From assembly GCA_963922595.1 (NCBI GenBank), contig CAWUIM010000015.1, positions 1 through 54,667 on the forward strand: a stretch of 54,667 bases of DNA. The letters run 5' to 3'. The DNA is from JAJFFW01 sp963922595 (GTDB taxonomy: Bacteria; Pseudomonadota; Alphaproteobacteria; Caulobacterales; Parvularculaceae). Below, one piece after another: positions 40,441-49,435 of this stretch. The translations under genes were made by a program, and so were the position numbers. The notes beneath the pieces are model-generated. The model made no database searches and had not been told where the DNA came from. It saw only the letters and a list, made by a program, of their open reading frames with translations. Every line of letters begins with the position of its first letter. Position 1 is the first letter of the stretch.

Positions 40441-41976
40441 GTGCGCCCGGCGGTCTTCTGGCCGCCGGCGATTGTGCTCTTGGCGGCGTTATTTGCGAGC
40501 ACATTAAACTTCGATGGCTTCCTCGCCTTTGTGACGTCAATCAACACGGCGATGCTGTCTCAGTTCGGATGGCTCTTCAGTATCGCAACCTTCGCCGGCG
40601 TTGTCTTCTTGGGCGGCGTTTTTATCTCGCCTTTGGGCGGCGTTCGCATTGGGGGCGAAGATGCGACGCCGATTCTCCGTCGCTGGAACTGGTTTGCGAT
40701 TACGCTTTGCACGACGATCGCGACCGGCATTTTATTCTGGGGCGCAGCCGAGCCGATATTCCATGTGAGCGGCCCGCCGGACTTTGCGAACGTCAACGGC
40801 GATCCGGATGCAGCGGCCCGTTTTGCGCTTTCCACTGTCTATCTGCATTGGTCAATCACGCCATATGCGATTTACGCAACCGCCGCGCTCGCCTTTGCGC
40901 TTGCGTTCCACAATCTGAAGGGAAAATATTCGCTGAGCGCGCCATTGAGCGTGTTGATCGGATCGCGCGCGAACGGCGTTGCGGGGAATCTTCTCGATGC
41001 GTTGGCGCTTTATGCGCTTGTGGCGGGCGTCGCCGCCTCCCTCGGCGCAGGCGTGATGACACTGGCGGGCGGGTTGGAGAAAACGCTCGGCGTCGCCGAT
41101 ACGATTTGGTCCAGGCTGGGCGTGACGGTCGCCATCGTCATGGTTTATGTGGCGTCATCTGTAAGCGGCCTGCAGCGCGGCATAAAATTTTTATCGGATA
41201 TCAATGTTCGCATCTTCTTCGTCCTCGCGGCGTTTATCTTTCTCGCAGGACCGTCGTTGAAGATCATGACGCTCGGCGCCGAGAGCCTTGGCGCCTACAT
41301 TCAGGACTTTGTTCCGAGAAGCATCGGGCTCGGCGGATTGTTGAACGACCCGTGGACCAATGACTGGACTGTCTTCTTCTTCGCGAACTGGCTCGCCTGG
41401 GCGCCGATTACGGCCATGTTCCTTGGGCGGATTGCGGTCGGCTACACGGTCCGCGAATTCTTACTGTTCAATCTTATCCTGCCGGCAATTTTTGGAATTG
41501 TCTGGATGACGATCTTCGGCGCTTCCGCGATTACCGCTGACGCGAGCACGGGCGGATCGTTAGTGGCCGCGTTGAATGAGGCAGGGCCGGAGTCTGTTAT
41601 TTACGCATTATTGGATTTCTTGCCGTTCACACAAATTGTCGTTTTCGCCTTCATTTTGACGACGTTTGTTTCATTCGTTACGGCGATGGATTCAAACACG
41701 CATTCGATTGCAGGCGTTAGTCTGAAGTCGTCTGAGCCAACCGTCATGGACGGGCGCGCGGCGGTGAGCGTGAAAATATTCTGGGGCGTCCTGATCGGCG
41801 CCATCTCATGGGTGATGACGTCAACCAATGGCATCGACGGAATTCGCATGCTTGTGAATCTGGGCGGCGCGCCGGGATTGCTCATTATGCTCGGATCAGG
41901 GCTTGTCCTGATCCGATTGATGATGCGCGGCGCAGAGGCGCTTAATACGCCAAATTCTGGTGATGCATTACTCTGA
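40441..41976 (+). CDS. BCCT-family transporter (betaine/carnitine/choline type)
   Basis: A 511-residue transporter with about 12 helices. BCCT marks are WGAAEPIFHVSGPP (helix 3-4 region), STVYLHWSITPYAIYATAALAFA, GLQRGIKFLSDINVRIF and FFANWLAWAPITAMFLGRIAVGYTVREFL. These proteins import compatible solutes such as glycine betaine. The annotated start is GTG at 40441, but no ribosome site lies near it. GAGGA at 40408-40412 is ideally spaced for an in-frame ATC at 40420 (MANLIKSVRPAVFW); ATT at 40432 is another option. The true N-terminus is therefore uncertain by 3-7 residues. It ends in a 9-base overlap with the converging dehydrogenase gene. Confidence 0.92.
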   Translation: MRPAVFWPPAIVLLAALFASTLNFDGFLAFVTSINTAMLSQFGWLFSIATFAGVVFLGGVFISPLGGVRIGGEDATPILRRWNWFAITLCTTIATGILFWGAAEPIFHVSGPPDFANVNGDPDAAARFALSTVYLHWSITPYAIYATAALAFALAFHNLKGKYSLSAPLSVLIGSRANGVAGNLLDALALYALVAGVAASLGAGVMTLAGGLEKTLGVADTIWSRLGVTVAIVMVYVASSVSGLQRGIKFLSDINVRIFFVLAAFIFLAGPSLKIMTLGAESLGAYIQDFVPRSIGLGGLLNDPWTNDWTVFFFANWLAWAPITAMFLGRIAVGYTVREFLLFNLILPAIFGIVWMTIFGASAITADASTGGSLVAALNEAGPESVIYALLDFLPFTQIVVFAFILTTFVSFVTAMDSNTHSIAGVSLKSSEPTVMDGRAAVSVKIFWGVLIGAISWVMTSTNGIDGIRMLVNLGGAPGLLIMLGSGLVLIRLMMRGAEALNTPNSGDALL

Positions 41977-43179
41977 CGCCGGCGTCAGTCGGAGGACTTT
42001 GCCAAGCGGCTCTCCACGGACTTCGGTTGTGACATAAACGGCGCCGTCCGGGCCGATGCGGACATCGCGAACGCGTTCGCCTTCATCCACAAGGTACCGC
42101 TCTTCCGCGACCGCTTCGCCATTCTCGATATCGACACGATGGAGCGCCGACCCTGCGAGAGCGCCGACAAGAAGGTCGCCGTCCCACTCTGCGAAGACGT
42201 CGCCGCGATAGACAGCAAGACCAGAGGGTGCGATTGAAGGCGTCCAGTACTTAAAGGGCTGTTTCGTTCCTCCATACTCCGTAAACGGTGTTATGCGCGC
42301 GCCATTATAGTCAATGCCGTATGTCGCTAAGGGCCAGCCGTAATTTGCGCCGGCTTCAATCTGGTTGATTTCGTCACCGCCGCGCGCGCCATGTTCATGT
42401 TCCCACAAGATATTACGCTCGGCGTCATAAACGAGCCCCTGCGGATTTCGGTGACCCTTTGAAAAAAGTTCGGGCAGCGCTTCTTCACCGAAGTCGGGAT
42501 TGTCGTCCGGGATCGAGCCGTCCTGATTGATCCGAACGATGGCGCCGAAGCTGGATGACATGTCTTGCGCTTTTTCCTTATAGCGCGAGCCTTCGCCAAT
42601 TGAGATATAGAGCTTATCGTCACCGCCGATAACGAGCTTGGCGCCGTAATGGTGCCCTGTGTCCTTCAACGGCTTTGCTTCATATAGCGTCTCGATATTG
42701 TCAAATGACGCGCCGTCATACGTCGCTTTGATAACTCTAAGCGCATTTTCCTTTTTTGTGCCGTGAGCATAGGAAAAGAACACTGTCCTATTGGTGGAAA
42801 AATCCGGATGCGGAAGAATGTCGAAATAGCCGCTCTGGTTCCAGACGAGCGCGCTTGGGGTATTCGCCACCGGCGTGTCCAAGAGTTTTCCGTCCCTGAC
42901 GATCCGGATACGCCCGGCGCGCTCGGTGACGAGCATGTCACCGTCCGGCAAAAAGGCGATGCACCAGGGATTTACTAGGCCCTCTGCGATCGTCTCGACG
43001 TTTAAGGACAAAGCCCCGCGCGGCGCGGGGTCGGCGAGCGTTGTTTGAAGCGTTTTGTCGCCGCCGCCTTTAGCTGCACCTTCTCGAGCGCTCGCCGCAT
43101 TCGTTTCTTCAGAACAACCGACGGCGGCGAGTGACACCGTCATTGCGGCGAGGACGGGAAGGCTTGAATAGCGTTTCAT
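41968..43179 (-). CDS. PQQ-dependent sugar dehydrogenase (soluble GDH/YliI type), lipoprotein
   Basis: A 403-residue six-bladed propeller enzyme of the GSDH family. It has a signal peptide with lipobox LAAVGC, then VETIAEGLVNPWCIAFLPDG, MLVTERAGRIRIV, GYFDILPHPDF, HHYGAKLVIGGDDKLYISIG, GHRNPQGLVYD, LWEHEHGARGGDEIN and GANYGWPLATYG. The last three are the conserved PQQ/calcium region. It would oxidise aldose sugars in the periplasm, provided PQQ is available; no pqq genes are in the window. A GGAGCG ribosome site precedes the ATG. Confidence 0.92.
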   Translation of the reverse strand: MKRYSSLPVLAAMTVSLAAVGCSEETNAASAREGAAKGGGDKTLQTTLADPAPRGALSLNVETIAEGLVNPWCIAFLPDGDMLVTERAGRIRIVRDGKLLDTPVANTPSALVWNQSGYFDILPHPDFSTNRTVFFSYAHGTKKENALRVIKATYDGASFDNIETLYEAKPLKDTGHHYGAKLVIGGDDKLYISIGEGSRYKEKAQDMSSSFGAIVRINQDGSIPDDNPDFGEEALPELFSKGHRNPQGLVYDAERNILWEHEHGARGGDEINQIEAGANYGWPLATYGIDYNGARITPFTEYGGTKQPFKYWTPSIAPSGLAVYRGDVFAEWDGDLLVGALAGSALHRVDIENGEAVAEERYLVDEGERVRDVRIGPDGAVYVTTEVRGEPLGKVLRLTPASE

Positions 43180-43331
43180 GATCGCTCCTTATGGGTGCAT
43201 GGGAGACCGGAAAATCCCTTGGATAATGGGGTAAACAGAGCAGGGGCTCGACGTCAACTATCCTCCTGTGACAAAAGATGGTGTCGGGCGCACCGCCCGG
43301 CGAAGACCCAGGGGCAGTGGAGATTTCCGGC

Positions 43332-43781
43332 ATGATGAACGCCATTCGAACCGTATTCGCTTTTTTTGCGGCCGCGATAACCACCTATTTGCTGGCCGCT
43401 ACATTCTACACGCAACAAATTCTGGCGAAGCAGGCCGAAATCGGTGCGAATTACACGCCTGAGGAGACGTTTGAGACCTATCTCGCGAATTTGACCGGCT
43501 TGGCTCCGGCATACGGCCTCGTTTTGACGATCGCGTTGCTCATCGCCTTCATTGTCGCCTTCGGGATCAAGCGCGTGGTTCGCCCGCTTGCGCCGATCGC
43601 CTATCCGGCGGCTGGCGCTGCAGCGGTCTTCACCGCGATTTACTTAATCGAAAATGTGATGGCGGGCGGCGGCGCCGGGGCTATCGGCGGCGCCAGGACG
43701 ACAGTGGGGCTGGCGTTGCAATGCCTCGCCGGCGCCATCGGCGGGGTCGTCTTCGCCGTTCTTCGTCCGCACCAAAATTAA
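43332..43781 (+). CDS. Four-helix membrane protein of unknown function
   Basis: A 149-residue protein with about four membrane helices (residues about 5-26, 55-78, 88-108 and 118-142). A 28-residue outer loop with YTPEETFETYLANLTG joins the first two. I chose ATG 43332 (or ATG 43335), preceded by GGAG; an open frame further upstream is not supported. No family is recognised. It is followed 27 bases later by the DUF885 gene. Confidence 0.7.
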   Translation: MMNAIRTVFAFFAAAITTYLLAATFYTQQILAKQAEIGANYTPEETFETYLANLTGLAPAYGLVLTIALLIAFIVAFGIKRVVRPLAPIAYPAAGAAAVFTAIYLIENVMAGGGAGAIGGARTTVGLALQCLAGAIGGVVFAVLRPHQN

Positions 43782-43808
43782 TCGAACGGCGGCATAAGGA
43801 ACACGCTC

Positions 43809-45587
43809 ATGCGCAAGTTATTGAAGTCATGGTTGATCGCCGTCTCGGCAATCGTCGCAATCATCTTTCCATTGAGCGGAGCAAATGCTGATGAGCAAGC
43901 CTCGCGAGAACTTCAGGAAATTCTTGATGCGCATTGGGCGTGGGAGCTTTCCCAAAATCCGACTTTTGCGACCACGCTTGGCGTTCATGATTATGACGAC
44001 CGGCTGGGGTCGCGATCGCTTTCTGCTTATGACGCGAAGATCACGAAGGCGAAAGAGTTCGCGGCGGCGTTGAACGTAATCGACGTTAGCGACTTAATGC
44101 CTGAGGAAGCGATCAATCGGGACCTTTTACTGCTGATGCTCAATAATGAGATCGAGGGCGCGCAGTTTGGCGGCAAGTTTCTTTTGATGACGAACCGGTA
44201 TGGACCGCATACGGATGTGGCGCGACTGCCGGACAGGCTTCCGTTTTTCACGCTTGCGAACTTTGAAAGTTATGTGACCCGGCTGGGCGACGTTCCGCGG
44301 TACCTCAATGAGTCAACTGAAACGTTGAGGGCGGGCGCAGAAGCGGGATGGACGCAACCTTGCGTCCCGATGGCGCGTGTTGAAGGCGCCATCCGTTTCC
44401 ACGCGGTTGAAGACCTTTCGCAGAGCGTATTTCTGAAGCCGTTTGAGAAGAAACCAGCCACGATCAATGGGCGCGCATGGCGACGGTTGAAGAACCGGGC
44501 GACGAAAACAATTGAAAGCGACGTGCTGCCGTCGATAAGCGCCTTCGCTGACTTTTACCGGGATGAGTATTCAAAATCGTGCCGCGCCGATGTGGGCGCG
44601 TCTGCTCTCCCGGACGGGAATGAGTATTACGCCCATCGCGCTCGCGTCTTTACGACAACGGATCAAACGCCTGATGAAATTCATCAATTGGGATTGTCCG
44701 AGGTCAAGCGCATTCGTGCGGAGATGCAACGGATCATCGACGATGTGGGGTTCGACGGCGACTTCAAATCCTTTCAGGAATTGCTTCGGTCCGATCCGAA
44801 ATTTTACGCGCAGACCGAAGAGGACCTTGTCAGCGTCGTTTCCACGATCTCAAAACGCATTGACGGCGAACTGCCGAATTTGTTCACGCGGCTGCCGCGC
44901 ATGCCCTATACGGTGAAGCCGGTCCCGGCGGATATCGCCGAGGGCGCCACGACCGCCTATTATGAACGCCCGGCCGGCGACGGGTCGCGCGCGGGCGTTT
45001 ACCGGATCAATACCTCGCTTCTTGATCAGCGCCCATTGTTTGAGCTGGAAGCGTTGACGCTGCACGAGGCGGTTCCAGGCCATCACTTCCAGATTGCGTT
45101 AGCGCAAGAGCTTTCGCTGCCGGAATTTCGAAAATATCGCGGCTTTACGGCGTTTACGGAGGGTTGGGGCCTCTATGCGGAGAGCCTTGGTCTTGATGTG
45201 GGTTTTTATGAAGACCCGTATCAGAATTTCGGCCGCCTTTCCTACGAGATGTGGCGCGCTTGTCGTCTTGTCGTCGATACAGGCATGCACGCAAAAGGAT
45301 GGACCCGCGAGCAGGCGATTGCGTTCATGATGGAGAATACCGCGCTGTCAACGCACAATATTGAATCCGAGGTTGACCGCTACATTACGTGGCCGGGTCA
45401 GGCGCTCGCCTACAAGATTGGACAATTAAAGATTAAAGAACTTCGCGAAAAGGCGAGCCAATCGCTCGGTGAAAGCTTCGATTTGCGGCGGTTCCACGAT
45501 ACCGTCCTGAAAAATGGCGGCGTCCCGTTGTCGGTTCTCGAAGCCGAAATTGATCGATGGATCGCCAGCGAAGAGAACAGTAAATAA
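43809..45587 (+). CDS. DUF885-family metallopeptidase-like exported protein
   Basis: A 592-residue protein with a signal peptide (to about residue 27, SGANADE). The body is the long helical DUF885 domain, beginning HWAWELSQNPTFATTLGVHDYDD. The putative zinc site is HEAVPGHHFQ (His419-His425) with the downstream Glu in FTEGWGLYAESLG, which resembles an M3/M32-like gluzincin arrangement. Many alphaproteobacteria carry several copies; none has an agreed substrate as far as I know. It ends 18 bases before phoR. Confidence 0.9.
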   Translation: MRKLLKSWLIAVSAIVAIIFPLSGANADEQASRELQEILDAHWAWELSQNPTFATTLGVHDYDDRLGSRSLSAYDAKITKAKEFAAALNVIDVSDLMPEEAINRDLLLLMLNNEIEGAQFGGKFLLMTNRYGPHTDVARLPDRLPFFTLANFESYVTRLGDVPRYLNESTETLRAGAEAGWTQPCVPMARVEGAIRFHAVEDLSQSVFLKPFEKKPATINGRAWRRLKNRATKTIESDVLPSISAFADFYRDEYSKSCRADVGASALPDGNEYYAHRARVFTTTDQTPDEIHQLGLSEVKRIRAEMQRIIDDVGFDGDFKSFQELLRSDPKFYAQTEEDLVSVVSTISKRIDGELPNLFTRLPRMPYTVKPVPADIAEGATTAYYERPAGDGSRAGVYRINTSLLDQRPLFELEALTLHEAVPGHHFQIALAQELSLPEFRKYRGFTAFTEGWGLYAESLGLDVGFYEDPYQNFGRLSYEMWRACRLVVDTGMHAKGWTREQAIAFMMENTALSTHNIESEVDRYITWPGQALAYKIGQLKIKELREKASQSLGESFDLRRFHDTVLKNGGVPLSVLEAEIDRWIASEENSK

Positions 45588-45605
45588 GCCCCCCAACGTT
45601 CGCCA

Positions 45606-47036
45606 ATGCAACATGATCTTGCGACACTGATTACTGAAACGGCGCGCCGCGAGCGCGCGCGTGATTTCATTTGGACTGTCGCAATCATTACCGGCGTGAC
45701 GGGCGTCGCGGTCACGGCGCTTTTGATGGGCGTTCGCTTCCCCGTCATTTGGTTGCCGTTTTTGATGCTCGCGTCATTCCTGGCGGCCCTTTGCGTGCGA
45801 TATCTCTTCTCGTCGGGGCGCAACTGGGCCGAGCCGGTTGAGCGCGCGGTCCATGCCGAACTGAAAATGAGCGAGGTGGAGCTTTCGAAATTGCGCCTCG
45901 TGCGCGGCGTCGCTCAATCTTTGCCTGAGCCGCTTTTCATCCTTGATGAAAAAGGCGTGATTGAGTTGGCGAACCCAGCGGCGGAGACGTTTCTAAATTT
46001 GGAGAGTCTTGAAGGCAGGCATCTCGCTTCCGCTTTGCGTGCGCCGGACGTTCTTCAAGAGGCGGAGAAAATTCTGGCTGGCGCAAAGGCGCATGCGGTT
46101 GATTTTAACACGCTAGGCGACATTCCGCGCTCCTGCCGCGCTTTCGTTGCACCGTTGGAGGATGAACAGGGCGTGCGCCGGGTTCTTGTATTTGTGCGCG
46201 ACCTGACAAGCGAGCGCCGCGTTGAACAAATGCGCGCTGATTTTATCGCCTCGGCAAGCCATGAATTGCGTACGCCGCTCGCCTCATTGTTGGGCTTTAT
46301 TGAGACCATGCAAGGCCGCGCAAAAAACGATCCGAAAGCGAGCAAGAAATTTTTGGGTATCATGCGCTCACAGGCGGAGCGGATGCAGCGGCTTGTTGCG
46401 GACCTGATGTCGCTCTCCAAAATCGAACTCAACGAACATGTGCCGCCGAACGAAGCGGTCAATCTTATCGACGCCGCGCAGGACGTGATTGAGAGCCTGG
46501 GCCCGCTCCTGGAAAAATCCGAAGCGATTATCGACTTTGAAACGCTGGAGAATGAACCCGTCATCATTCAGGGCGACCACGATGAGATCTTGCAAGCGAT
46601 TCAAAATCTGATCGACAACGCCGTGAAATATGGCGGCGACCCGGCGCTGGTCAAAGTGCGCGTCGGACGCGGCGCGGCGCCGTCGCTGAATTTAAAAGAC
46701 GAGGTTGCCCACAGGGCTGGCGACAGCGCCGCGCAACTTGCCGCCCGCCAATCGATCGACGTTGACGAACTCGCCTATGTTCAGGTCCAGGATTTTGGCC
46801 CTGGCGTCGAGCGTGCAGACCTGCCGCGACTTACGGAACGATTTTACCGCGTCAATATCGAGCGCAGTCTCAAAAGCGGCGGCACGGGTCTGGGGCTTGC
46901 GATCGTGAAGCACATTGTCAGCCGCCACAAAGGCGGCTTTCAAATTGAAAGCAAACTCGCGGCGGGCTCGGCGTTTACATGCTACTTCCCGGCGAAGCCA
47001 GCGAGGAGAATGGCTGAGCCGAAACTTTCAGCTTGA
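45606..47036 (+). CDS. phoR: Phosphate regulon sensor histidine kinase PhoR
   Basis: A 476-residue membrane sensor kinase. Two helices (residues about 22-41 and 47-68) with almost no periplasmic part are followed by a PAS domain (PEPLFILDEKGVIELANPAA), as in PhoR. The H-box is FIASASHELRTPLASLLGFI with phospho-acceptor His219. The ATPase has N-box NLIDNAVKYGG, G1 VQDFGPGVERADLPRLTERFYR and G2 GGTGLGLAIVKHI. Between the N and G1 boxes is an insert of about 35 residues (LNLKDEVAHRAGDSAAQLAARQ). With phoU and phoB directly downstream it controls the phosphate-starvation response. The pst transporter genes usually found between phoR and phoU are missing. Confidence 0.95.
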   Translation: MQHDLATLITETARRERARDFIWTVAIITGVTGVAVTALLMGVRFPVIWLPFLMLASFLAALCVRYLFSSGRNWAEPVERAVHAELKMSEVELSKLRLVRGVAQSLPEPLFILDEKGVIELANPAAETFLNLESLEGRHLASALRAPDVLQEAEKILAGAKAHAVDFNTLGDIPRSCRAFVAPLEDEQGVRRVLVFVRDLTSERRVEQMRADFIASASHELRTPLASLLGFIETMQGRAKNDPKASKKFLGIMRSQAERMQRLVADLMSLSKIELNEHVPPNEAVNLIDAAQDVIESLGPLLEKSEAIIDFETLENEPVIIQGDHDEILQAIQNLIDNAVKYGGDPALVKVRVGRGAAPSLNLKDEVAHRAGDSAAQLAARQSIDVDELAYVQVQDFGPGVERADLPRLTERFYRVNIERSLKSGGTGLGLAIVKHIVSRHKGGFQIESKLAAGSAFTCYFPAKPARRMAEPKLSA

Positions 47037-47073
47037 CTAATTGTGGACGGTTAACGCACATATTGCGCCTTTA

Positions 47074-47099
47074 TGTGCGGACGCACAAGAATCTGTCAC
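47074..47099 (+). promoter_or_regulatory. Palindrome plus Pho-box-like half-site between phoR and phoU
   Basis: TGTGCG-ga-CGCACA (47074-47087) is a perfect dyad, followed five bases later by CTGTCAC (47093-47099), which matches one half of a Pho box. The second Pho half-site is not clear in either direction. It suggests an internal promoter or operator for phoU-phoB. Confidence 0.4.
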
Positions 47100-47154
47100 A
47101 AAAGGACGGCATGTATCTCCCCTCTTCAAACATTTGCGAACGGAGATACAGGAC

Positions 47155-47874
47155 GTGGCGAGCATTCCCATGCGATCTAACAAGGACGGCGATTTGACGC
47201 TCGATATCGCGCTTTCACAGATGGCGGCCCTTGTGGAATCGAATCTGGCGGGTGCGATCGAGGCGTTCGAGCGTCGTGATATCGCCAACGCCGAAGCCTT
47301 GATCACCGCCGACAAACGTGTCGACGACCTTCACTCGACAATTGAATTGCAGGTGATGGCCGCGTTGGCGGAAGGTCCGTTTGACGCGCTGCGTTTACGC
47401 GAAATCATGATGATTATGAAAGTCTCGGGCGAGCTGGAGCGCGTGGGCGATCTCGCGAAAAATGTCGCCAAGCGCACGCTCGTTGTCAGCCGGGAAAAAT
47501 TTGTGAAGCCTTCCATGGGCGTGAACCGGATGGGGCGCTCCGCTCTCAGGCAGTTTTCCCATATTCTAAACGCCTACTCGAGCCGGAACCTTGCCGCCGC
47601 AAAAGCGGTCTGGGGCGGCGACGACGAACTGGATGAGCTCTACAATTCTGTTTTTAAAGAAATAATTGTCAACATGATGGAGGATGGAAAGCGCGTGAAC
47701 GCCTGCACGCAAATGGTCTTCATCGCAAAGAATTTCGAACGCGTCGGCGATCATGCGACAAACATCGCCGAAGCGCTGCATTACTTCATTACGGGCGAAC
47801 CTCTTGCAGAAGAGCGTCCAAAAGGCGATGAAACGTCCGTAACAAAAGTGGCGCCGCCCGTTAGCGATAACTAG
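47155..47874 (+). CDS. phoU: Phosphate signalling protein PhoU
   Basis: PhoU links phosphate uptake to PhoR, keeping the Pho regulon off when phosphate is plentiful. The protein shows the two-repeat helical bundle with the paired motifs ELERVGDLAKNVAKRTL and NFERVGDHATNIAEALHYF (ExxDxxxxN metal sites). I chose the GTG at 47155, 9 bases after GGAG, giving 239 residues, the usual PhoU length. The open frame continues upstream to a TTG at 47041, but that stretch contains a palindrome and looks like a leader. ATG 47170 is another option. phoB follows after 33 bases. Confidence 0.93.
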   Translation: MASIPMRSNKDGDLTLDIALSQMAALVESNLAGAIEAFERRDIANAEALITADKRVDDLHSTIELQVMAALAEGPFDALRLREIMMIMKVSGELERVGDLAKNVAKRTLVVSREKFVKPSMGVNRMGRSALRQFSHILNAYSSRNLAAAKAVWGGDDELDELYNSVFKEIIVNMMEDGKRVNACTQMVFIAKNFERVGDHATNIAEALHYFITGEPLAEERPKGDETSVTKVAPPVSDN

Positions 47875-47907
47875 GCCGGCGCAAGCTTAGCGGGTGAGAC
47901 GGCTGCG

Positions 47908-48603
47908 GTGGCGAAAACCAGGATTTTGATTGTCGAAGACGAGGAGGCTTTATCGACGCTCCTCGACTATAATCTGCGTCAAGAGGGTTTTAAAACCAGT
48001 GTCGTCGCTGATGGCGATGAAGCGCTTCTTCGCGTTGAAGATTTCAATCCGGACCTGATTGTTTTGGACTGGATGCTCCCCAATACCTCAGGGATCGAGA
48101 TTTGCCGGCAATTGCGGTCGAAATCCGAAACGCAGAATATTCCCATCATCATGCTGACGGCGCGTTCAGAAGAAACGGACCGCATTCGCGGTCTTGAGAC
48201 GGGCGCCGATGATTATCTAACCAAACCGTTTTCGACCGATGAACTTATCGCACGCATCCGGGCCGTCCTGCGCCGTATCCGCCCAGGCCTCGTGGAAGAT
48301 GAGGTAAGCCATGGCGATATTCGGGTGGAGCGCACGGCGCATCGCGTTTGGCGCGACGGCAAGGAAATTCATTTGGGGCCGACCGAATATCGGCTTTTGG
48401 ATCATCTCATTGAGCATCCGGGGCGCGTTTTTTCACGCGAACAGTTGCTGAATGCAGTCTGGGGCTCGGACGTTTTTGTAGAAGTGCGCACCGTCGATGT
48501 GCATATCGGTCGGCTTCGAAAAGCGCTCAATAAATACAAGCAGGGCGACCCTATCCGGACCGTTCGCTCGGCCGGCTATTCGCTCGATCGCGCAACAAAA
48601 TAA
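47908..48603 (+). CDS. phoB: Phosphate regulon response regulator PhoB
   Basis: An OmpR/PhoB-class regulator of 231 residues. The receiver domain has acidic pocket VEDEEA, phospho-acceptor Asp54 (LIVLDWMLPNTSG), Thr/Lys switch residues (LTARSEETD, LTKPFS), and the winged helix spans about residues 130-228 (GPTEYRLLDHLIEHPGRVFS, VDVHIGRLRKALN, IRTVRSAGYSL). The PhoB-like WMLP and RTVRSAGYSL ends fit the name. It would bind Pho boxes after phosphorylation by PhoR. Start is GTG at 47908. A strong terminator follows directly. Confidence 0.96.
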   Translation: MAKTRILIVEDEEALSTLLDYNLRQEGFKTSVVADGDEALLRVEDFNPDLIVLDWMLPNTSGIEICRQLRSKSETQNIPIIMLTARSEETDRIRGLETGADDYLTKPFSTDELIARIRAVLRRIRPGLVEDEVSHGDIRVERTAHRVWRDGKEIHLGPTEYRLLDHLIEHPGRVFSREQLLNAVWGSDVFVEVRTVDVHIGRLRKALNKYKQGDPIRTVRSAGYSLDRATK

Positions 48604-48632
48604 AACCCGCAGCGGGCGCTGCGGGTTTTTTC
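48602..48632. terminator. Bidirectional rho-independent terminator between phoB and gcrA
   Basis: ACCCGCAGC (48605-48613) pairs with GCTGCGGGT (48618-48626) around GGGC, with flanking A/T pairs and TTTTTT after it on the + strand. The A-run on the other side gives a shorter U-run for gcrA reading from the minus strand. It ends the phoR-phoU-phoB message and probably gcrA too. Confidence 0.9.
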
Positions 48633-48650
48633 TTGACGCTGAAATATCGC

Positions 48651-49163
48651 TTATCCGACAGCGCGTTTTTTCTGTGGCGGTGCAATCGTTTGCGGTTGCG
48701 GGCGGCGTTCGGGCTTGCGCTGATGCGAAGGTTGGAAGGCCATATGCGCATGGTAAGGGCAATAGGATTTCCCGGTCGACGCCGGTTGGCCGCAGAAATG
48801 GAACTCATCGGACGCCGGGTCGCCCACCGGCCATTTGCACATATTGTTTTTCAGCGTCGCAACGGTCGTAAGATCGCCGCCTGCTAGAACAACCGGCGCG
48901 GTGAATTCCGGGTCGTTCATCAAGGTTTTTGAGGGCGCGGCGCCCATCAAAGACGGTGACGCCGTTTCTTCTTTTGGTTCGCTAAAGGTCCGGCCGCGCT
49001 GCGGTTTTGCAGGCGTCGCGCGTCCTGAAAGACCCAAACGATGAACTTTTCCGATCACTGCGTTTCGCGTAACGCCGCCCATTTTGCTGGCGATTTGGCT
49101 CGCCGAGAGACCTTCGGCCCATAGCTTTTTGAGCAATTCAACGCGTTCCTCGTCCCAAGCCAT
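48651..49163 (-). CDS. gcrA: Cell-cycle regulator GcrA
   Basis: GcrA is an alphaproteobacterial sigma70-bound transcription factor that favours promoters with CcrM-methylated GANTC sites. The 170-residue protein begins MAWDEERVELLKKLWAEGLS and has the helix-turn-helix ASQIASKMGGVTRNAVIGKVHRLGL. A variable linker follows, then the C-terminal sigma-interacting part with a Cys/His set: NNMCKWPVGDP, FHFCGQPASTGKSYCPYHAHMAF. A strong AGGAGGG ribosome site precedes the ATG. It is divergent from the ABC permease gene. I saw no GANTC in its own upstream gap. Confidence 0.96.
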   Translation of the reverse strand: MAWDEERVELLKKLWAEGLSASQIASKMGGVTRNAVIGKVHRLGLSGRATPAKPQRGRTFSEPKEETASPSLMGAAPSKTLMNDPEFTAPVVLAGGDLTTVATLKNNMCKWPVGDPASDEFHFCGQPASTGKSYCPYHAHMAFQPSHQRKPERRPQPQTIAPPQKKRAVG

Positions 49164-49320
49164 CTAATTTACCCTCCTGCTTAATGATGCAGCCGTTCAA
49201 CCGATGGCCGCACAAGCCCCAAATCTATATGTTGACAATGTAATCGGCATAAGCATTCCTGCTTCCAGATATAGTACCTTTAAGCTGCAAAAATACAACA
49301 TGGCGCCAGCTAAAATTTTT

Positions 49321-49338
49321 GCACACTAGATTTTGTGC
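49321..49338. promoter_or_regulatory. Small dyad in the gcrA/permease gap
   Basis: GCACA (49321-49325) and TGTGC (49334-49338) are inverted copies 8 bases apart in an AT-rich stretch between gcrA and the permease start. It may be an operator; arms are short, so chance is possible. The rest of the 272-base gap shows a TTGACA (49232-49237) without a matching -10. Confidence 0.25.
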
Positions 49339-49435
49339 CTCTAGATCAATCGTTGCGCTGCGAAAAATTAAGGTGCAATCCTATTCCGACAGGGGCCGGA
49401 CGGCCCTGACGGTTGAAAGAAAAGGGCTATTTCTC

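Noticed and set aside
47041..47154. N-terminal extension of PhoU from a TTG start
   Set aside because: Contains a 14-base palindrome and a Pho-like half-site, exceeds the usual length, and a better ribosome site precedes GTG 47155.
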